Shown here piece after piece: positions 54,401-62,096 of a DNA stretch of 62,096 nucleotides. Every line of letters begins with the position of its first letter. Position 1 is the first letter of the stretch. Source of the DNA: JABMPO01 sp964539785. GTDB taxonomy: Bacteria; Fidelibacterota; Marinisomatia; Marinisomatales; TCS56. The notes under the pieces were generated by a model. It saw nothing but the letters and a program-made list of their open reading frames with translations. It did not search any database and was not told the DNA's origin. A program made the translations under genes and the position numbers. The stretch covers positions 1 through 62,096 of the forward strand of contig CAZIJQ010000007.1 in NCBI GenBank assembly GCA_964539785.1, in the 5' to 3' direction.

Positions 54401-55035
54401 TACAGTGGTTCAAAGGCTTTTGATCTTTTAGCGGGGACAAATCCATTGCTTGTAACACCGGTTTCAATCAGTCTTACATTCACTTTGGTTATAACTTCCA
54501 GCCTTTGAGTAAGCGGTGAATAAATGAATGGTGTTAGTGAAACACGTACCATGTTCAGATCACGCATAACGAGCGGTTCTGATACCATCACATTCTCCGC
54601 CGGAAAGCGATCTACGAAATAAGCTTCCTGACTTCTACTAAAACTTCGAGGAATCTGTTCCGAATCTGGCCGCCATCCCTTATAGGCAGCCAAATCAATA
54701 TTGTTAATGATCACAGATTCTAAAATCATCATTTCAGCAGTATACGATTTGCCTGGTTCGATGGCATATAAGGTCGACATTGATGGCAGGTAAGGTTCGC
54801 CTTCTTCAACCATGGTTCCCGCTTCAGGGATCTCGATTTGCTTATATTGTGAGCCGGACTGCACAACGTCGATAATAACATATTCCGGTATCCGGAATTC
54901 GATAATGTGTTCGGATTCCGATGTTAATCCCACCGAAAAACCATTGTGATTTAAGTTTGCTGTTTGAGTATTCCCTGCCGTTAATAAACTGCCTGCGAGA
55001 ATAATTCCGTATGTATGTTTTAGCACTTTTAACAT
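51427..55035 (-). CDS. Gingipain-like C25 family protein with C-terminal dockerin
   Basis: 1202 residues from the ATG at 55035, chosen as the signal peptide start (MLKVLKHTYGIILAGSLLTAG); a longer form would overlap the prepilin peptidase. A propeptide (about 30-230) precedes the C25 fold. C466 in TILTCGTGSF matches the nucleophile. The usual His motif reads NYRGYYG, so the His position is Tyr438. Ig/CARDB-like sandwiches follow, then the roughly 200-residue domain shared with the other C25 (FDFRMYGINYRNISICSNGW, FWDDL). It ends in a type I dockerin: two EF-hand-like loops, GDINDDNQLDIFD and ADVNDDGVVNILD. No T9SS sorting domain is present. It lies between the prepilin peptidase and pgsB. Confidence 0.85.
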   Translation of the reverse strand: MLKVLKHTYGIILAGSLLTAGNTQTANLNHNGFSVGLTSESEHIIEFRIPEYVIIDVVQSGSQYKQIEIPEAGTMVEEGEPYLPSMSTLYAIEPGKSYTAEMMILESVIINNIDLAAYKGWRPDSEQIPRSFSRSQEAYFVDRFPAENVMVSEPLVMRDLNMVRVSLTPFIYSPLTQRLEVITKVNVRLIETGVTSNGFVPAKRSKAFEPLYRAVVVNYDRYMSNIPYQKPCVLYILPSNTTPILATINMLLDWRERAGYEVHSVSTAIIGSQKTSIKSYILNAYNTWPNPPEHVTFVGDASGSYSIPTWTDTWSGYNGDGDHPYAQLIGNDILPEVFLGRLSFESPTELGTIVSKTIQYETNPFMGENWFTRALLVSDTSPSGVSTIFTNEYVRLLMENNGYTDIRRLYSDSSGDPNASDMVAELNDGMTFFNYRGYYGVSGFDSYDVNSLTNGFKLPIMTILTCGTGSFGNGTALSEYCLRAGNASNPKGAVAAIGTATLGTHTMFNNCVSVGFYAGVFVDGIETAGAALMRGKIQLYLTYPTNPNHYVEIFSHWNTLMGDSPLQMWTAMPQRMTVTAPPMISIGTNTLNVQITHLLGGTPVEGAKVTIRKGTNEIFESSFSDANGMVVLPINTLLPGSIAITVVKKNYIPHQSTILLSNPQKNINISQLPIIISDDNLGESSGNGNGQINPGERIECMVLLQNYGIEAVDQVSAKLTTTNNAVSIPVDSLFYGDIATGINNASGGYFIFEIPTGVTDGLDIGLHLEISDTSGNLWQNNIDLAVAGNALDIIGMVVEVVGGHLDPGEISDLQIAIQNSGQINIPNVTGTLASPISGIELSDNEGSWGTILVGSIVANSFDKFTISADENIIPGTLVNLTLQLVSDNGYVINTIVPLTIGTQEINDPMGPDDHGYYIYDSGDQLYSNAPYFDWIEINPNLGGSGTNTGIYDSGNNMDDVITLTLPFDFRMYGINYRNISICSNGWIAMGPTETASFRNYPIPGAAGPSPMIAAFWDDLKTSSSGKVYTWHDEDRQQFIIEWSGLKTYYNNDIETFQVILRNPQYYFTPTGDGEIVIQYLEFNNTSQTTTSATNHGNYSTIGIEDHTGTVGLQCTFANQWDPAAMPLQDSTAILITTKGSIVRLRGDINDDNQLDIFDVLGLIDYILAGNPSSINPYLADVNDDGVVNILDMIAVVQTVMEY

Positions 55036-55051
55036 GTAGTTACCGTGTGGA

Positions 55052-55819
55052 CTAATTAAGGAGCAGACCTTCAATGAAATCGCTTTGATAACAACTTGAA
55101 ATGTACACAATGAAACTGCTAACAATCAAATAAGGAGCAAAAGGAAGTGGTCGATTTTTATCCCAACCTGTTTTAACGTATATGATTCCCCAAATAATAA
55201 TTGTAAGCATTGAAGCCAGCAATAAAGTCATCACGATCCCAATTGGTCCCAGCCATAACCCCAGGATCAAACCCAACTGGATGTCGCCAAAACCCATCCC
55301 TATTTTTCCGGATGAGAAATATATCATGCCTACAATAATGGTCGGTATCCCAACACCGGCAATCATTCCCCACAAAGCAATACGCCAGTAGATCAGTTTA
55401 ATGGCAATGGCAAATACGACAATTAACAAGGCTCCGATAGTAAGAGAAAGTGGAATTACCAGGTGGTGATAATCTATCCAGGCAATCGCCAACAATATTG
55501 ATCCCAAGGCAGACAAATAAATTCCGCTGACCGGGCCATTAACGGAAAATGACCAGCCCCAGATAATTCCATTGATCAATTCCACCAACGGATATTGCCA
55601 ACTTATTTTCGCTGAACATTCAGCGCATTTTCCGTGCTGCAGCAGAAAAGAAAGTATGGGAATATTTCTGTAAAAAGGAATTGGCTGCCGGCAGTTAGGA
55701 CAATATGAGCGCGGAATGGCGATAGACTCATTCCGTGGTAGACGATATATGATTACGTTAAGAAAACTACCGAATATCATCCCCAGTAGTAAAAACGGGA
55801 AAAATAGGTACCAGTCCAT
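55052..55819 (-). CDS. pilD: Prepilin peptidase/N-methyltransferase
   Basis: 255 residues with about eight membrane helices. The cytoplasmic loop holds two zinc-type pairs, C40-C43 and C65-C68 (SYCPNCRQP, KCAECSAK). The two catalytic Asp are D116 in AWIDYHHL and D179 in GFGDIQLG, the expected G-x-G-D site. It cleaves and methylates type IV pilins or type II pseudopilins. It shares a base with the end of the pilC gene. The order pilB-pilC-pilD is a classic arrangement; no pilin gene is in the window. Confidence 0.96.
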   Translation of the reverse strand: MDWYLFFPFLLLGMIFGSFLNVIIYRLPRNESIAIPRSYCPNCRQPIPFYRNIPILSFLLQHGKCAECSAKISWQYPLVELINGIIWGWSFSVNGPVSGIYLSALGSILLAIAWIDYHHLVIPLSLTIGALLIVVFAIAIKLIYWRIALWGMIAGVGIPTIIVGMIYFSSGKIGMGFGDIQLGLILGLWLGPIGIVMTLLLASMLTIIIWGIIYVKTGWDKNRPLPFAPYLIVSSFIVYISSCYQSDFIEGLLLN

Positions 55820-57069
55820 TACATCCCGGATTGGAGAGCAGCCCCTAAAAAGAAAACCGGCAAGTAGGTTACAACAACCATTATGGCAATAATCACCCCA
55901 ACTAACAGAATAAGGATTGGTTCTATCAGAGTTGTCATTCTAGCCACCATGGCAGATACCTGCTTATAATAATAATCAGCGGCCCGGTCTAGTAAACTGC
56001 TTAATTCTCCGGTTTCCTCACCGGTAGATGCTAACTGTATCATGATAGGGGGAAAAACTTCGGTGCGCCGCATAGCGGTGCTGATATCAAAGCCATCCCT
56101 GATATAATCGGAACTTTCCTGGATGGCGGTTTCATACACCCGGTTATCGACTATTCTTGTTAATAATGACATCGATTCCAATACCGGAACACCAGCTCCC
56201 AAGAGAATTCCAAAAGTTTTAGCATATTTATTCAAAACCGAATTATTTAACAATTCCCCAAAAACTGGCGCTTTAAGTTTCACGGTATCAATTGCATAGC
56301 CACCACGCCTGGTTTTTGATATAAACCAAATAGCCATGACTGCAACAATGATAAAGAAAGTAATTCGGGCGAAATTCTGGCTCAGCCATTCGCTGGCTTG
56401 AACCAGTACCTGGGTAGCGTAGGGTAAATCGGCGCCAAGTTTAGAATAGACATCAGAGAACATTGGAATAATATAGATAAACATTACCACCATCATAGCC
56501 GCCAGAAAAAACACCATAAATACCGGATAGGTCATTGCTGATTTAACTTTCCGGCGGGTATCATCAAGATTTTCCAGGTAGGTGGCTAATTGATCGAGAA
56601 TCTCCTGCAGGTTTCCGCTGACTTCACCGGCTTTTGACAGTGCAATATAAAGACTGTTAAAGACTCCAGGATGTCGCGCCAAAGCATCAGATAAATTCAA
56701 TCCTTTCCGGATATTGTCAGCAACGCTTAAGAGGACTTTTTTCAGCTTGGGATGTTTTTCCTCGCTGGCAAGTCCCTGAATTGAACGCTCCAGCGTTAAA
56801 CCAGCCGAAAACATAGTTGCTAACTGACGCGTAAAAAATACCAGATTGCTTAAAGGTATACGGTTCTTGAACCGTTCGATGGATAGCGAAATTTCATCCA
56901 GAAACGGTCCGATGAAATCCCATGAAGTGTCGACTTCTTTAAGCTGTATGACCAATTGGTCTTCGGCCGCCAGTTTCTTGGCGGCATCGTCAATACTGGC
57001 AGCCCGGATTTCGCCTTCATTACGCTTGCCCTGTGAGTCCTTTGTCAGATAGGTAAAACTGGGCATCAA
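55819..57069 (-). CDS. pilC: Type IV pilus/type II secretion inner-membrane protein PilC/GspF
   Basis: 416 residues, normal length for PilC/GspF. Two repeated T2SSF domains are seen: FFTRQLATMFSAGLTLERSI near 77-96 and FGILLGAGVPVLESM near 275-295. Three membrane helices lie at about 170-190, 225-245 and 380-405. LSNLVFFTRQLATM is highly typical. It is the platform protein that couples the cytoplasmic ATPase to pilus or pseudopilus assembly. It overlaps pilB by 4 bases and pilD by one base. Confidence 0.95.
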   Translation of the reverse strand: MMPSFTYLTKDSQGKRNEGEIRAASIDDAAKKLAAEDQLVIQLKEVDTSWDFIGPFLDEISLSIERFKNRIPLSNLVFFTRQLATMFSAGLTLERSIQGLASEEKHPKLKKVLLSVADNIRKGLNLSDALARHPGVFNSLYIALSKAGEVSGNLQEILDQLATYLENLDDTRRKVKSAMTYPVFMVFFLAAMMVVMFIYIIPMFSDVYSKLGADLPYATQVLVQASEWLSQNFARITFFIIVAVMAIWFISKTRRGGYAIDTVKLKAPVFGELLNNSVLNKYAKTFGILLGAGVPVLESMSLLTRIVDNRVYETAIQESSDYIRDGFDISTAMRRTEVFPPIMIQLASTGEETGELSSLLDRAADYYYKQVSAMVARMTTLIEPILILLVGVIIAIMVVVTYLPVFFLGAALQSGM

Positions 57070-58787
57070 AACTCCTCAACAGTTGAGCGCGTTACTTCTT
57101 CAACGGTGGTTTTTCCAAGTATAACTTTACGCAGACCACTTTCGCGTAGCGTTATCATTCCCTCTTCCAAAGCTCTCTGTCGGATGGCATCCTCATTTTT
57201 ATTATCAAAAACCAGACCCCGGATTGTGCGGGTCATTAGGATAATTTCAAAGATTCCTGTACGGCCATGGTAGCCGGTTTGCCGACATTTATTGCAGCCT
57301 TTCCCACGCCATAATTTTCCACCATCAAGGCGAGCCGGATCGAGACCAATCCGCTCCAAGGATTCGGCATCAGGTATGTAATCCTCCTTGCAATGGGGAC
57401 AAATTCGTCTCACCAATCGCTGAGCCATCACCAGATTCAAACAAGATCCGACCAGGAATGGTTTGACGCCAATATCCAGGAGCCGCGTAATCGTGGAAGC
57501 TGCATCATTGGCATGAACGGTAGAAAAAACCAGGTGACCAGTCAATGAAAATTTCACGGAAATATCGGCAGTCTCCTCATCGCGAATCTCACCGATCAAC
57601 AGAATATCCGGATCCTGACGTAAAATCGAACGCAAACTGGTGCCAAAAGTCAGCCCTATTCCTTCATGTACCTGAACCTGACTGATTCCATCGAGCTGAT
57701 ATTCCACCGGATCTTCAACAGTGATAATATTACTACCAACGTTTTTAATGTCCTTCAGCGAGGCATACAAGGATGTTGATTTACCGGAACCGGTTGGGCC
57801 GGAAACTACAATCATGCCATATGGTTGCTTGATAACCCGGCGAAAAATAGCATACATGTCTTCATCGAAGCCCAGGGTACCCAGAGTGAAATCAAAGCTG
57901 GTTTTATCCAACAGACGCAACACGATTTTCTCGCCGAATACAGTGGGTAAAATCGATACACGGACATCAATTTCACGATTAGTGGCTTTGATAGTAAAAC
58001 GCCCATCCTGGGGTAATCGACGCTCGGCAATATTTAATCTTGATAAGATTTTAATACGGGTTACCAGGCCGCTCAGAGATGAGTTGGGTGGTGTCATTAT
58101 CACCTGCAAGACACCATCAATTCGGATTCTAACCACGACCTTGCTTTTCTGGGGCTCAATATGAATATCGGTGGCACGTTCGCTGATGGCTTCCTGTAAA
58201 ATCATATTTACCAGGCGTACAATCGGAGCATCTTCCGCCGATACTTTATCAGGGGAAAGATCAACTTCTTCCCAGTTATCTTCATCACCGGAGATAACGG
58301 TAATTCCTTCGATCACTTCCTCGACTTCACCGGACTGTTTAATTCTGGCGTAAATCTCGTCCATGGCCCGTTTGAGAGCCGAAGTTCCGGTTACATAAAC
58401 ATCAGGAGTCAGTCCGGTTAATCGCTTCAGCGCATCGATGCCGGCCAGATCTTCAGGATCTTCCATGGCAACGATTATGCTCCGATTCGTTTTACGCAGC
58501 GCCAATACCATCGTCTGACGGGCAAAATCTTCCGGAATTAGCTTAACGACTGCTTGATCAGCTTGAAATAGATCTTCTTCTTTAATCTGGGGATAACCCA
58601 GTTGCAGCGAATAGATTCCAATCAATTCATCTTCGGTTAGAAAACCATTATTGATTAGAATTTCACCAAGTTTGCTTTTTGAGGATTTTTGTTCTTCTAA
58701 GGCGCTATTAAGCTGATTCTCAGAGACTTTTCCCTGATGAATCAGAATTTCGCCTAAGCGTTTGAACTGAGGATTGAAATCTTCCAC
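57066..58787 (-). CDS. pilB: Type IV pilus/type II secretion assembly ATPase PilB/GspE
   Basis: 573 residues. An N-terminal MshEN/GspE-N domain (about 5-150: FKRLGEILIHQGKVSENQL, LGEILINNGFLTEDEL, duplicated c-di-GMP-type sequence) precedes the ATPase. Walker A GPTGSGKST is near residue 328. The Asp box (EDPVEYQL), Walker B (LLIGEIRDEETA) and His box (FSTVHANDA) follow. A zinc finger (RICPHCKE and CNKCRQTGYHGR) lies near 475-510. It powers pilus or pseudopilus assembly. The MshEN repeats suggest cyclic-di-GMP regulation, which is inference. Upstream is the Ig-repeat lipoprotein gene, 15 bases away. Confidence 0.96.
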   Translation of the reverse strand: MEDFNPQFKRLGEILIHQGKVSENQLNSALEEQKSSKSKLGEILINNGFLTEDELIGIYSLQLGYPQIKEEDLFQADQAVVKLIPEDFARQTMVLALRKTNRSIIVAMEDPEDLAGIDALKRLTGLTPDVYVTGTSALKRAMDEIYARIKQSGEVEEVIEGITVISGDEDNWEEVDLSPDKVSAEDAPIVRLVNMILQEAISERATDIHIEPQKSKVVVRIRIDGVLQVIMTPPNSSLSGLVTRIKILSRLNIAERRLPQDGRFTIKATNREIDVRVSILPTVFGEKIVLRLLDKTSFDFTLGTLGFDEDMYAIFRRVIKQPYGMIVVSGPTGSGKSTSLYASLKDIKNVGSNIITVEDPVEYQLDGISQVQVHEGIGLTFGTSLRSILRQDPDILLIGEIRDEETADISVKFSLTGHLVFSTVHANDAASTITRLLDIGVKPFLVGSCLNLVMAQRLVRRICPHCKEDYIPDAESLERIGLDPARLDGGKLWRGKGCNKCRQTGYHGRTGIFEIILMTRTIRGLVFDNKNEDAIRQRALEEGMITLRESGLRKVILGKTTVEEVTRSTVEEF

Positions 58788-58802
58788 GTGAGCCTGTTAT
58801 TA

Positions 58803-61508
58803 TTATTTAACGCTGTTTTCTGATGATTCCGGTTGCGCTGCTGCCAACTGATAGGTTCGGACTAATAATATATCCAAAGGATCGCTATTAATCTGCATTG
58901 GATCCAGCAGAAAAGCCACACATGATGATGTGAAATCCTCATATAATTGTGGATCGGGGTTGGGGATCGGTGCGCACACACCCTGATCATACTGTAAGAC
59001 CATGAAAGCCTGTCCATTACTGTCAGTGACTTGTGGATTTCCCATGAGCATTGTTGCGGCCGGCGCCAGGAATTGTATGCGCCCTCCTTCGACAGGTACA
59101 CCGTAATGGTCAGTTAGTGTTGCTGTCAGTTGTGCCATGGCAGGATTCCCCATAGTGGTGAAATCCCAATATACCATAGTTGATGTTAACAATAGATTAT
59201 CACCATAATAAGGCATGATCACATCGTCCTCTACTATAGAACCAACAACAACTCCGCTATCTCCATAAGTATAGGCATAAATGCGCCCCCAATCAAAGAT
59301 ACCATCACTAGTATAGATCAAGTAGCTATAGGCGATTCCTGGATAACTATTTCCATCAATACTTTCATTATTAGTAAAACTGACACCAATAATTTCAGCA
59401 CTTAGAGTATCATCTGCATCTGATGGTGCAACATCAATAGACCAATATACATATGTGCTATCTGCTACAGGATTTCCATGCAGATCATAAACTAATGCAG
59501 ATGTTTCAATTTGATATAATCCACCATCAATGGGTATAATAGATGTACCTGCAACTTGGGGATGTAGATTGAAAGCTGGACCAGTGACAACGATAACAGG
59601 AATTGAAGTAGCAGATATTGAGCCTCCAATCGAAGCTGTAATATAAACTGGCCCGGGTTTTGTCCCGCTATTCAGAGAGACACAGGCAATACCATCCATG
59701 GTCATGGCCGAATCTGTTGTAGATCCATTTCCGAAAAGTAATCCTTGGGGAGAGCTTGGGCCCAAATCAAATTGAACCATTGTCGGCACGTCCACCAGCA
59801 ATCCATTCTCATCATATACCTGGGCGCAGATATTGGTCGATTCCAATCCACCACCGCCGGTCACCATAATATCACCGGGATGGGAAGCCGGTATCACGAT
59901 ATAGGCCGGAATGCCGGAAGTGGAGGGATCGATAATGGATATCTGCAACATATCAGTCACCAGTCCGAATGACGGATGCTGATAATTGGCAGTTATTGTT
60001 GAAATACCAACATCGGCGGGATCACCGAGATCGGTAAAATACTCAATAGCTGTCCCGGTCGTGTCGGTTAGAGCCACATCATTAATAAAGCCCAAATCGG
60101 TCGAAAAAGTTATTTCGACATTTTTCAAAGGTTTATTTAATTGATTGGATAAAACAGCAGTGATCTCAGCTTTAGTCAAACCATTATCCAGATTAATGAA
60201 ATCACGGTCCTTGTACAAATTTAAACGGTAAGGCCAGACATCCGAAACCTGATCATAAACGTTGAACCTGGTCTCGGCAATAACATCATCAATATAACCG
60301 ACAACTGTCACCCCTTCATAAGTCGGTGTACCAATATTATCGATTGCCGATTCGCCTTCATCATAAAAATTCACCCAGGCCAATCCCTGTGCATCTGATG
60401 TAAGATAATCTAAATCGAAATTAGTAGTGCTGGTATCGGATCCGAAAATCGCGAAGAATTCGATTAGTTTACCACTTACCGGCACTCCGTCAGCATCCGT
60501 CACAGTAGCGGTAATTCGCGAGCGCACCTTCAATGAAGCACTATCCGCGTTATCATTGACATCCTCACCAACAATCACAAAATTGTTGTCAGGACCCACC
60601 ACCGGCTGAGCTGTCAGGGAGAGAAGGACCACGGTCTGATCCTGCTGCTCGATTACTGAAACCTGTTTAGTATTTGAAACAGAACCGTATACCGGATGGT
60701 CAAAATTAGCTGCAATACTCACAGTACCTGTAACATCCGGATCACCGGAATCGGTGAATTCAAATGTAGCCTTTCCTTCTGCATCCGTAATCACGTATCC
60801 GGAACTCAAAATACCAATCGTATCCGGTGTAGCGGAAACGTTAACCAACAAGCCTTCCAGCGGCTCGTAGGCATTGTTCATCAATGTGACTGAAAATGTT
60901 GATTTAGTCGAACCTCCATCAACATAGATCACATCTGTATCCTGAATTAATACCATGCGGTAAGGCCATACCTGGCTCACGGCTGTATCAATTACATCAA
61001 ATTGCAGGGTATTAATTAATTCGATTGTAGTATCAGGATTGGATGGAATACCGACCTGAGTAAATCGAGCAGTCAGTGTCACCCCTTCATATGGTTGCGT
61101 TCCGGGATTATCCATGGCCGCACCGGTATCAGTGAAATCCGCCTGGACAAAACCACTCTCGTCCGCCACATCGCTACCAACATAAGCAAACGATCCGGTA
61201 CTCACTCCATTAGCTTTGGCAGAGAATTCGATCGAACGACCAACCAGTCCTGCCCCTTCTTCATCAGTCAACTGGGCGGTAATGCGGGTTAAACTGCCAG
61301 TACCAACTACATCCTCGCCGACCAGGATAATATTATTAGACTGATCCAGGGCAATATGCATGGATTGAAGTGCCAGGGTATAAACCGGAATATCATCGGT
61401 GCCAGATGATTTTGTAGGTGTCCTGTCGTCACAACTCAACCACACTAAACTTAAACCGGTAAAAATCATCAGGACTAGACTATTCAAAACCATTTTACTC
61501 TTCTTCAT
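58803..61508 (-). CDS. Ig-like repeat lipoprotein in the secretin-pilB cluster
   Basis: 901 residues from the ATG at 61508, chosen for the perfect ribosome site (AAGGAGAAG) and the lipoprotein signal MKKSKMVLNS..VWLSC with lipobox Cys26; the longer alternative adds 30 basic residues inside the secretin gene. It consists of at least five bacterial Ig-like (Big-1/invasin) domains. The unit is A-x-x-T-D-x-x-G-x-x-V/L-x-G-x-x-I-x-F followed by D-x-x-G-x-A, for example ITAQLTDEEGAGLVGRSIEF, ITATVTDADGVPVSGKLIEF and LTATLTDHYGVPVEGGRIQF. It overlaps the secretin gene by 14 bases. Its place between secretin and ATPase suggests a system component or a main substrate, not a random surface protein. Confidence 0.8.
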   Translation of the reverse strand: MKKSKMVLNSLVLMIFTGLSLVWLSCDDRTPTKSSGTDDIPVYTLALQSMHIALDQSNNIILVGEDVVGTGSLTRITAQLTDEEGAGLVGRSIEFSAKANGVSTGSFAYVGSDVADESGFVQADFTDTGAAMDNPGTQPYEGVTLTARFTQVGIPSNPDTTIELINTLQFDVIDTAVSQVWPYRMVLIQDTDVIYVDGGSTKSTFSVTLMNNAYEPLEGLLVNVSATPDTIGILSSGYVITDAEGKATFEFTDSGDPDVTGTVSIAANFDHPVYGSVSNTKQVSVIEQQDQTVVLLSLTAQPVVGPDNNFVIVGEDVNDNADSASLKVRSRITATVTDADGVPVSGKLIEFFAIFGSDTSTTNFDLDYLTSDAQGLAWVNFYDEGESAIDNIGTPTYEGVTVVGYIDDVIAETRFNVYDQVSDVWPYRLNLYKDRDFINLDNGLTKAEITAVLSNQLNKPLKNVEITFSTDLGFINDVALTDTTGTAIEYFTDLGDPADVGISTITANYQHPSFGLVTDMLQISIIDPSTSGIPAYIVIPASHPGDIMVTGGGGLESTNICAQVYDENGLLVDVPTMVQFDLGPSSPQGLLFGNGSTTDSAMTMDGIACVSLNSGTKPGPVYITASIGGSISATSIPVIVVTGPAFNLHPQVAGTSIIPIDGGLYQIETSALVYDLHGNPVADSTYVYWSIDVAPSDADDTLSAEIIGVSFTNNESIDGNSYPGIAYSYLIYTSDGIFDWGRIYAYTYGDSGVVVGSIVEDDVIMPYYGDNLLLTSTMVYWDFTTMGNPAMAQLTATLTDHYGVPVEGGRIQFLAPAATMLMGNPQVTDSNGQAFMVLQYDQGVCAPIPNPDPQLYEDFTSSCVAFLLDPMQINSDPLDILLVRTYQLAAAQPESSENSVK

Positions 61509-62096
61509 GATCTTCTCCTTCGCCGGTTTCTTCCGGTTCACTAAAAAACTCTTCGATTGTATTCTTTTCGAAATCCTGCACATTTGTTGTTTTGTCAATT
61601 TTGGTGTAATTGTCTTTTACGATAGTCGGAGTAATTTGAATAATTAAATCAGTCTTTCGGTCGATTATATCTTTGCTGGTAAATAGTTTTTTCCCGAGCA
61701 AGGGTATCTTGTATAGGCCGGGGAATTTCCATTCAGTAACTTTTTTATCCCGGCTGATCAGCCCACCAATGATAATGGTCTCGCTGTCTTTTACCCGGAT
61801 TGTCGTAGCTGACTGACGACTTTTAACGCGGGGGATATTCTTGTCGGGACCGATAAATTCAAATATGGTAGATACTTCCGGTATCGCTCGAACTGTAATA
61901 TAGCCATCGGTATTTACTGTGGGCAGGATCGCTAGTTTTACGCCAACCTCTTCACGCTGAACCTGGACCTGACCACCAACACCACCGGAACTGAGAATGT
62001 AGGGGACTATATCGATCATTTTTATTTCTGCTTCACGGCCGTTCAATGTCACCAGTTTGGTATTAGCCAGAATCTCGGCCTTATTTTCTTTGATTA
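61495..62096 (-). CDS. Type II/IV secretin GspD/PilQ, C-terminal part (cut by window edge)
   Basis: The frame is open to the window edge, with its true start beyond 62096; at least 199 residues are visible. The sequence before the internal GTG continues as NTKLVTLNGREAEI, a normal secretin stretch, so the GTG is not the start. Secretin hallmarks are VGVKLAILPTVNTDGYITVRAIPEVS, DSETIIIGGLI, FPGLYKIPLLGKKLF and TDLIIQITPTIV. The acidic C-terminal tail (EEFFSEPEETGEGEDHEEE) is unusual and may contact the lipoprotein or pilotin. It forms the outer-membrane ring of the pilus or type II system whose ATPase, platform and peptidase genes follow. Confidence 0.9.
   Translation of the reverse strand, partial: IKENKAEILANTKLVTLNGREAEIKMIDIVPYILSSGGVGGQVQVQREEVGVKLAILPTVNTDGYITVRAIPEVSTIFEFIGPDKNIPRVKSRQSATTIRVKDSETIIIGGLISRDKKVTEWKFPGLYKIPLLGKKLFTSKDIIDRKTDLIIQITPTIVKDNYTKIDKTTNVQDFEKNTIEEFFSEPEETGEGEDHEEE

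Noticed and set aside
51427..55035. T9SS sorting domain on the second C25 protein
   Set aside because: The last 60 residues form two dockerin loops; there is no YPNPF block or SGxYxxxx strand pattern.
1..62096. tRNA, rRNA or insertion-sequence genes
   Set aside because: Reading the intergenic gaps on both strands showed no cloverleaf, no rRNA-like sequence and no transposase.

Overview
The window reads as a chromosome fragment of a diderm bacterium of the FCB (Fibrobacteres-Chlorobi-Bacteroidetes) supergroup, most likely a Marinimicrobia-like or related uncultured lineage. The evidence is four secreted proteins ending in type IX secretion (T9SS) C-terminal sorting domains of the YPNPFNP type, two gingipain-like C25 proteins, several outer-membrane beta-barrels, lipoproteins, a secretin, and the housekeeping genes smc, alaS, guaB, rpsT and rsmE. 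The phylum assignment is inference from gene style; no rRNA, tRNA or CRISPR array was seen.

Layout. (1) 0.1-8.1 kb, minus strand: a tightly packed run folB-folK-deoxynucleoside kinase-small membrane protein-MDR oxidoreductase-outer-membrane protein-rsmE-HIT-smc. (2) 8.4-11.8 kb: rpsT (plus) facing guaB and an MIO-type ammonia-lyase (minus). (3) 11.8-14.6 kb: a plus-strand insert with a membrane-anchored PQQ-propeller protein of visibly higher G+C and a VanZ-like protein. (4) 14.6-27.5 kb, minus: alaS-gcvPB-PPC protein, then ridA-lipid kinase-DUF5683-NSS transporter-polytopic membrane protein-ferredoxin-geranylgeranyl reductase-DinG helicase/exonuclease, mostly overlapping. (5) 27.5-34.3 kb: an outer-membrane protein, then a plus-strand group containing a PQQ propeller and a laminin-G-like protein separated by copies of a 24-bp palindrome, and a small cluster ending in a T9SS-sorted metalloprotease. 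(6) 34.3-45.2 kb: glutaredoxin, tandem universal stress protein, and a minus-strand operon of surface proteins (LVIVD lipoprotein, repeat protein, M14 carboxypeptidase, C25 protein) closed by a strong terminator. (7) 45.4-51.4 kb: an outer-membrane protein and a poly-gamma-glutamate-type operon pgsB-pgsC-pgsW with two extra envelope genes. (8) 51.4-62.1 kb, minus: secretin (cut by the window edge), Ig-repeat lipoprotein, pilB/gspE, pilC/gspF, prepilin peptidase, and a C25 protein ending in a dockerin instead of a T9SS signal.

Together the right half is an envelope and surface region: secretion or pilus machinery, T9SS cargo proteases and large repeat proteins, and a polymer synthase with what looks like its own outer-membrane export parts. 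The last (46.7-51.4 kb) and the ferredoxin/geranylgeranyl reductase/polytopic membrane protein trio (17.4-19.7 kb) are the best candidates for poorly described systems. Three genes below 60 codons were found by reading the gaps: a one-TM protein at 6465-6641, a 2[4Fe-4S] ferredoxin at 18596-18772, and a one-TM protein at 32456-32602.
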